9,039 nt of DNA from Petrotoga sp. UBA5851. GTDB taxonomy: Bacteria > Thermotogota > Thermotogae > Petrotogales > Petrotogaceae. The first letter of the stretch is position 1. Every line of letters starts with the position of its first letter. The position numbers and the translations under genes are program-made. The notes under the pieces are model-generated. The model was not told where the DNA came from. It searched no databases and saw only the letters and a list, made by a program, of their open reading frames with translations. The stretch is from NCBI GenBank assembly GCA_002431635.1, contig DJGH01000007.1:7784-16822 (forward strand), read 5' to 3'. This document shows positions 6,413 to 9,039 of the stretch, in pieces.

Positions 6413-6751
6413 CTAAAACCTCTGAGAAGGAAAGTACTCCACATTCATCTCCTTATCGACAGCAACAACATCTATTCTCACTTCTTCATACTTCAGTTCT
6501 TCATTCATAGAAATAAAAATCTGACCTACTTTTGAAATTTTCATCAACTTTCTGGCGTCCGCTCTGTATGCGGGAGATGAAAAATAGCTTTCTCCTCCCT
6601 TTACCTCTACAAAAACAAGAGTATTTCCGTCCATACATATAATGTCTATCTCGCCGGACTTTACACTGAAGTTTCTTTTCAAAATTTTAAACCCCTTCCG
6701 CTTCAAAAACCTAACGGCGCATTCCTCATACGCTACACCCAAGCTGTTCAT
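6413..6751 (-). CDS. yraN: YraN / UPF0102 family endonuclease-fold protein
   Basis: The 112-residue length is typical. The restriction-endonuclease-like core is intact: GEIDII (33-38) with E34 and D36, then VFVEVK (46-51) with E49 and K51, together a PD-(D/E)XK-type site. It is followed by the family's VRIDVVAV strand (91-98). The N-terminus, with a helix and then GFKILKRNF, is also standard. The cellular role is not well defined; the family is often grouped with Holliday-junction resolvase-like nucleases. The ATG overlaps the gatC stop by one base (TGATG) and has no clear ribosome site of its own, so it depends on translation of gatC. It is the last gene of the unit. Confidence 0.92.
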   Translation of the reverse strand: MNSLGVAYEECAVRFLKRKGFKILKRNFSVKSGEIDIICMDGNTLVFVEVKGGESYFSSPAYRADARKLMKISKVGQIFISMNEELKYEEVRIDVVAVDKEMNVEYFPSQRF

Positions 6752-7050
6752 CAGTTCTGAATTGATGGAACAACCAGAAGATCTCCCCTTTTCCTAGGGA
6801 ACTGTTCAACGATATTTTTTGATCCTTCAAACTTCTCGGGAAGGTCATCATGCAGAACGGTCGATAACTCATCACTTGCAGGAGAGTACATCTCCTTGAC
6901 ACCGGAAACATCGGCCTCATCTAAAATACTCATATACTCAAGTATAGTGTTCAAATCATTTTTCAAAGACTCTTCTTCGTCTTTAGAAAGAGCAATTCTT
7001 GAAAGCTTTTCAAGTTTTTTTATAAGCGAATCATCCACTTTTATTGCCAT
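6751..7050 (-). CDS. gatC: Aspartyl/glutamyl-tRNA(Asn/Gln) amidotransferase subunit C
   Basis: The 99-residue length is normal for GatC. The helical N-terminal half (IKKLEKLSRIALSKDEEES, then LNTILEYMSILDEADVSGV) and the extended C-terminal belt ending RGDLLVVPSI are characteristic. GatC wraps and stabilises GatA in the GatCAB complex, which converts Glu-tRNA(Gln) or Asp-tRNA(Asn) to the amidated form. gatA and gatB are not in this window, although gatC is often found with them. Here gatC sits between an uncharacterised paralog pair and yraN. The ATG follows GGAGGTAC (7061-7054) and lies 12 bases after the upstream stop. Confidence 0.93.
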   Translation of the reverse strand: MAIKVDDSLIKKLEKLSRIALSKDEEESLKNDLNTILEYMSILDEADVSGVKEMYSPASDELSTVLHDDLPEKFEGSKNIVEQFPRKRGDLLVVPSIQN

Positions 7051-7062
7051 AAAGTACCTCCA

Positions 7063-7452
7063 TCAGTAAGTAAGTTCTATATAAATTTTATCATCACTTA
7101 TTTTTATAGACTTTATAATAAGATTTTCCGTGAGAACATTCTGGGAAACAAAAAAGTATAACTTATTATCCTTTATCTTTATATTTTGAGGCAGCTTGGA
7201 AATATTCAGCTTTTCAGCAGGAATATTATGCTCAAACTCGTACACTCCGCATAAAGTAGAAGGAAACTGTACAAGTCTGGCATAAAACTTAAAGAACAGA
7301 ACTGAGAGCTCTATCTTATTATCATAAAATCTTAGCTTTGAAGAAGAATCAAAAATTTTTTTGATAAAAGAACCAGCATTTCCCTCAACAACCTTTTCCA
7401 AAACAGCTCTTACAGTCTCACTATCAATCTGTATAACAGCAGAACCCTTCAT
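7063..7452 (-). CDS. Uncharacterised protein, second of a tandem paralog pair
   Basis: The protein has 129 residues from the chosen ATG at 7450-7452, which follows the upstream TGA after one base. A GTG at 7459-7461 would add three residues and sits only three bases after AGGG. The ATG is preferred because it aligns better with the neighbour's N-terminus. The protein is soluble, rich in Lys and Ile, with no Cys motif and no signal. It opens with a helix (ETVRAVLEKVVEGN) and then alternates short beta-strands, ending IKISDDKIYIELTY. The start helix and the final strands resemble those of the upstream gene product, so the two look like diverged duplicates. I do not recognise the family. Its place ahead of gatC and yraN suggests a housekeeping or lipid- or substrate-binding role, but that is only inference. 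Confidence 0.75.
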   Translation of the reverse strand: MKGSAVIQIDSETVRAVLEKVVEGNAGSFIKKIFDSSSKLRFYDNKIELSVLFFKFYARLVQFPSTLCGVYEFEHNIPAEKLNISKLPQNIKIKDNKLYFFVSQNVLTENLIIKSIKISDDKIYIELTY

Positions 7453-7453
7453 T

Positions 7454-7912
7454 TCAGTCACTTTCCCTATAACTCAGTTCCATTAAGACTTCACCGTCTT
7501 TGAAATCCATTTTATCAAGTTTCATACATGAAAAAATCTCCCTGATAAAAGGCTCGGTACTTATCTTTTCAAGATTAATCTCTATATTATTTTCCCTGGA
7601 GTTAAATCCATCACTAAACCTTGAAAGCAGCAGGAACATACCCTGAAGTATCTTTACTATGCCTTCCTCGCCAGATAAAGCCAGAACCAGACTGCCCTGT
7701 GACAAGGACTGGGGTTTGTTTTTTATTGTAATAAGAGAATCAAGCCTTTTTTCCTCTCCCATAAACTCTATATCCGCCTGAAAATGCATCCCTTCATCTT
7801 TAATCTGAACATTAAGATTCTTAAGCCAAGGTATTTTGGTATTAGACTCAATAACCTTATCGACCAGACCATTTACAAAATCCTGATCCATTCTGATATA
7901 TAATCCGGACAT
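7454..7912 (-). CDS. Uncharacterised protein, first of a tandem paralog pair
   Basis: The protein has 152 residues. The ATG at 7910-7912 follows GGGAGGTG, a strong ribosome site. It begins with a short strand and a helix (DQDFVNGLVDKVIESN), followed by beta-strands, a Leu-rich segment (ILQGMFLLLSRF, about 88-99) and a final pair of strands ending GEVLMELSY. No catalytic motif, signal peptide or membrane helix is convincing. The N-terminal helix pattern D-x3-V-x3-V-x-K-V-I-E and the C-terminal ELSY match those of the next gene. It is the first gene of the unit that continues into gatC and yraN. Function is unknown. Confidence 0.8.
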   Translation of the reverse strand: MSGLYIRMDQDFVNGLVDKVIESNTKIPWLKNLNVQIKDEGMHFQADIEFMGEEKRLDSLITIKNKPQSLSQGSLVLALSGEEGIVKILQGMFLLLSRFSDGFNSRENNIEINLEKISTEPFIREIFSCMKLDKMDFKDGEVLMELSYRESD

Positions 7913-7966
7913 AAAGCACCTCCCACGCGAAGTCTTTAAGATTGAGGCAAAATTTCTACTATTTCA

Positions 7967-7975
7967 ATTATATCA
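7967..7975 (-). promoter_or_regulatory. Extended -10 promoter of the paralog-gatC-yraN unit
   Basis: On the minus strand TGATATAAT is a perfect TGn-TATAAT extended -10, with the hexamer at 7967-7972. The -35 at 17 bases is T-rich and poor, as is common with extended -10 sites. The start of transcription would fall near 7960, giving a leader of about 48 bases. Confidence 0.65.
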
Positions 7976-7987
7976 CAATAAAAAAAG

Positions 7988-8017
7988 TTGAAAAAATCTG
8001 ACTTTATATGTTATAAT
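7988..8017 (+). promoter_or_regulatory. Promoter of the ccdA-thioredoxin unit
   Basis: TTGAAA (7988-7993) and TATAAT (8012-8017) are separated by 18 bases, and TGT precedes the -10 to make an extended -10. Transcription would start near 8024, at the edge of the CCCGTACGGG palindrome. It is back to back with the minus-strand promoter, with only about 15 bases between their core elements. Confidence 0.75.
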
Positions 8018-8021
8018 TAAA

Positions 8022-8037
8022 ATACCCGTACGGGGTA
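8022..8037 (+). promoter_or_regulatory. Palindrome over the ccdA start of transcription, candidate CsoR/CstR-type operator
   Basis: ATACCCGTACGGGGTA contains the perfect 10-bp palindrome CCCGTACGGG (8025-8034). The flanks read ATACCC on one side and GGGGTA on the other. This arrangement resembles operators of the CsoR family (Cu(I)-sensing CsoR, persulfide-sensing CstR) as I recall them. It spans the expected +1, a repressor position. No CsoR-like gene is in the window, and the match is by eye only. Confidence 0.45.
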
Positions 8038-8051
8038 AAAAGGAGGTATCT

Positions 8052-8741
8052 ATGGAAAACCAACTGGCACTGTCCGTAACTCAATCTATAGACGTTTTAA
8101 CTGCTTTGGGAGGGGGCTTTCTGTCATTCTTCAGCCCATGCGCCCTTCCGCTTGTTCCTATATTCTTAGGAATACTTCTGCCGGATATTTCTAATTTTAA
8201 AAGCACTCTCAAAAGGGCAGGAGCATTTTTCCTTGGACTGTCGCTGTTTTTTTCCATTCTGGGAACAGCATCTGGCTTTTTGGGATACTTTTTATCCCAG
8301 TATCAATGGATAATAAATATTGCCGGAGGAATATTCATAGCCGTTCTGGGCTTTCTTTATCTTTTTGAAGTTCAGCTTTTTAAAGGCAAAGCCATCAACT
8401 TTAACAAATTCAGAAACAACTCCTTTTTATCCGCTTTTCTTATGGGCATACTCATATCATTTGTATGGCTACCTTGTTCAGGACCTGTTCTGGGAACAAT
8501 TCTGACTCTTGCTGCTGCAAGATCAAGTGCCTGGTACGGAGGTTTGCTTTTGTTTGTATACTCTCTGGGGATTTCTTTACCGTTTCTTTTCCTTGGTGGA
8601 CTCATAAGCAAAATAACCTCCAAAATTTCCTTTGGACAGCCAAGATGGCAGAAGTATCTCAGAGTTGTAGGCGGGATTATAATGATATCTATGGGAATAG
8701 TAATGATGCTTGGACTTTTTAACAAACTACAGATAACTTGA
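8052..8741 (+). CDS. ccdA: CcdA-type thiol-disulfide reductant transporter
   Basis: The protein has 229 residues and about six hydrophobic helices. The two family cysteines are present in their usual settings: C30 in FFSPCALPLVP near helix 1, and C142 in WLPCSGPVLG in the matching position of the second half. CcdA, like the membrane core of DsbD, passes electrons from cytoplasmic thioredoxin across the membrane to extracytoplasmic thiol proteins, supporting cytochrome c maturation or other thiol reduction. The ATG at 8052 follows AAGGAGG with good spacing. The stop is followed after nine bases by a secreted thioredoxin-like gene that is the likely electron acceptor. The unit has an extended -10 promoter and a palindrome over the start. 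No cytochrome c biogenesis genes are visible here. Confidence 0.92.
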   Translation: MENQLALSVTQSIDVLTALGGGFLSFFSPCALPLVPIFLGILLPDISNFKSTLKRAGAFFLGLSLFFSILGTASGFLGYFLSQYQWIINIAGGIFIAVLGFLYLFEVQLFKGKAINFNKFRNNSFLSAFLMGILISFVWLPCSGPVLGTILTLAAARSSAWYGGLLLFVYSLGISLPFLFLGGLISKITSKISFGQPRWQKYLRVVGGIIMISMGIVMMLGLFNKLQIT

Positions 8742-8750
8742 GGTGATACT

Positions 8751-9039
8751 ATGAAAAAAGGCATAAGTTTTTTACTTATTTTATTCGTAGCGGTTTTAAC
8801 CATGGCAGCAAGCAGCTTCAAAGATTTTTCTGTAATAGATTTTGACAATGCCTTCAAAATATCTGAACTTACCGGTAAAAAAGTTGTGGTAATGTTTACT
8901 TCAGATGACTGTTATTACTGCAAAAAGTTTGAGGATGAAACCCTTACAAACACAGGTATCATTGAATGGCTCAAAACCTCTTTCATCTTTACACAGATAG
9001 CCTCCTCAAACATTAAAACCGCAAAATACAATGGGAAAA
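8751..9039 (+). CDS. Exported thioredoxin-like protein (cut by window end)
   Basis: The first 96 residues are present. The N-terminus is a signal peptide: MKKG, a hydrophobic core to about residue 17, and then an Ala/Ser-rich stretch (AASS) that fits a cleavage site. No lipobox cysteine is seen. The body begins a thioredoxin fold, with the redox motif C54-Y-Y-C57 after the strand VVVMFTSDD. The following KKFEDETL fits the thioredoxin_7/SoxW or DsbD-C-like group, not classical WCGPC thioredoxin. The ribosome site (GAGGTGAT) overlaps the ccdA stop, so the genes are coupled. It most likely receives electrons from CcdA outside the membrane. The C-terminus is beyond the window, so extra domains cannot be excluded. 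Confidence 0.88.
   Translation, partial: MKKGISFLLILFVAVLTMAASSFKDFSVIDFDNAFKISELTGKKVVVMFTSDDCYYCKKFEDETLTNTGIIEWLKTSFIFTQIASSNIKTAKYNGK

Noticed and set aside
8372..8857. Open frame on the minus strand opposite ccdA and the thioredoxin start
   Set aside because: It is antisense to two well-supported genes, has no ribosome site, and its composition mirrors the opposite frame.

Overview
The window is A+T-rich bacterial chromosome with short intergenic gaps, strong Shine-Dalgarno sites, and TTGACA/TATAAT-type promoters, often with a TGn extended -10. No tRNA, rRNA, insertion sequence, CRISPR array or phage gene was seen. The family 4 glycosidase closely resembles Thermotoga AglA as I remember it, and the PyrE tail ends in a CPLC-type segment. 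Together these suggest an anaerobic or thermophile-related lineage such as Thermotogota, but one horizontally mobile gene cannot fix the phylum, so I leave it open.

Layout. Bases 1-246 are the end of pyrE on the + strand. Next is a + strand gene (382-1059) for a membrane-anchored, DUF4097-like beta-repeat protein, interrupted by an in-frame TGA at codon 25. It converges, across a hairpin at 1103-1146, on a two-gene minus-strand unit: a TetR-family regulator followed by a small cysteine-rich protein. This unit has a consensus promoter and a 20-bp palindrome next to the -10, so autoregulation is likely. Upstream of it, also on the minus strand and with its own terminator, is a GH4 alpha-glucosidase (aglA-like). 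The glycosidase is divergent from pgeF (+).

pgeF converges on a translationally coupled minus-strand pair: a tandem-GNAT acetyltransferase and a CPBP intramembrane protease. A second minus-strand unit (7912 to 6413) holds two related proteins of unknown function, then gatC and yraN, and ends in a strong terminator. Back-to-back extended -10 promoters at about 7967-8017 separate it from a + strand ccdA-thioredoxin pair that runs off the window. The ccdA start region carries a CCCGTACGGG palindrome that resembles a CsoR/CstR-family operator.

Most of the content is housekeeping: pyrimidine synthesis, tRNA amidation, peptidoglycan or purine editing, and thiol redox transfer across the membrane. 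I do not see a clear new multi-gene system. The points most worth following up are the interrupted beta-repeat gene with its 14-bp inverted repeat, the TetR/cysteine-rich protein pair with a visible operator, the tandem uncharacterised paralogs beside gatC, and the candidate thiol- or copper-responsive operator at ccdA.
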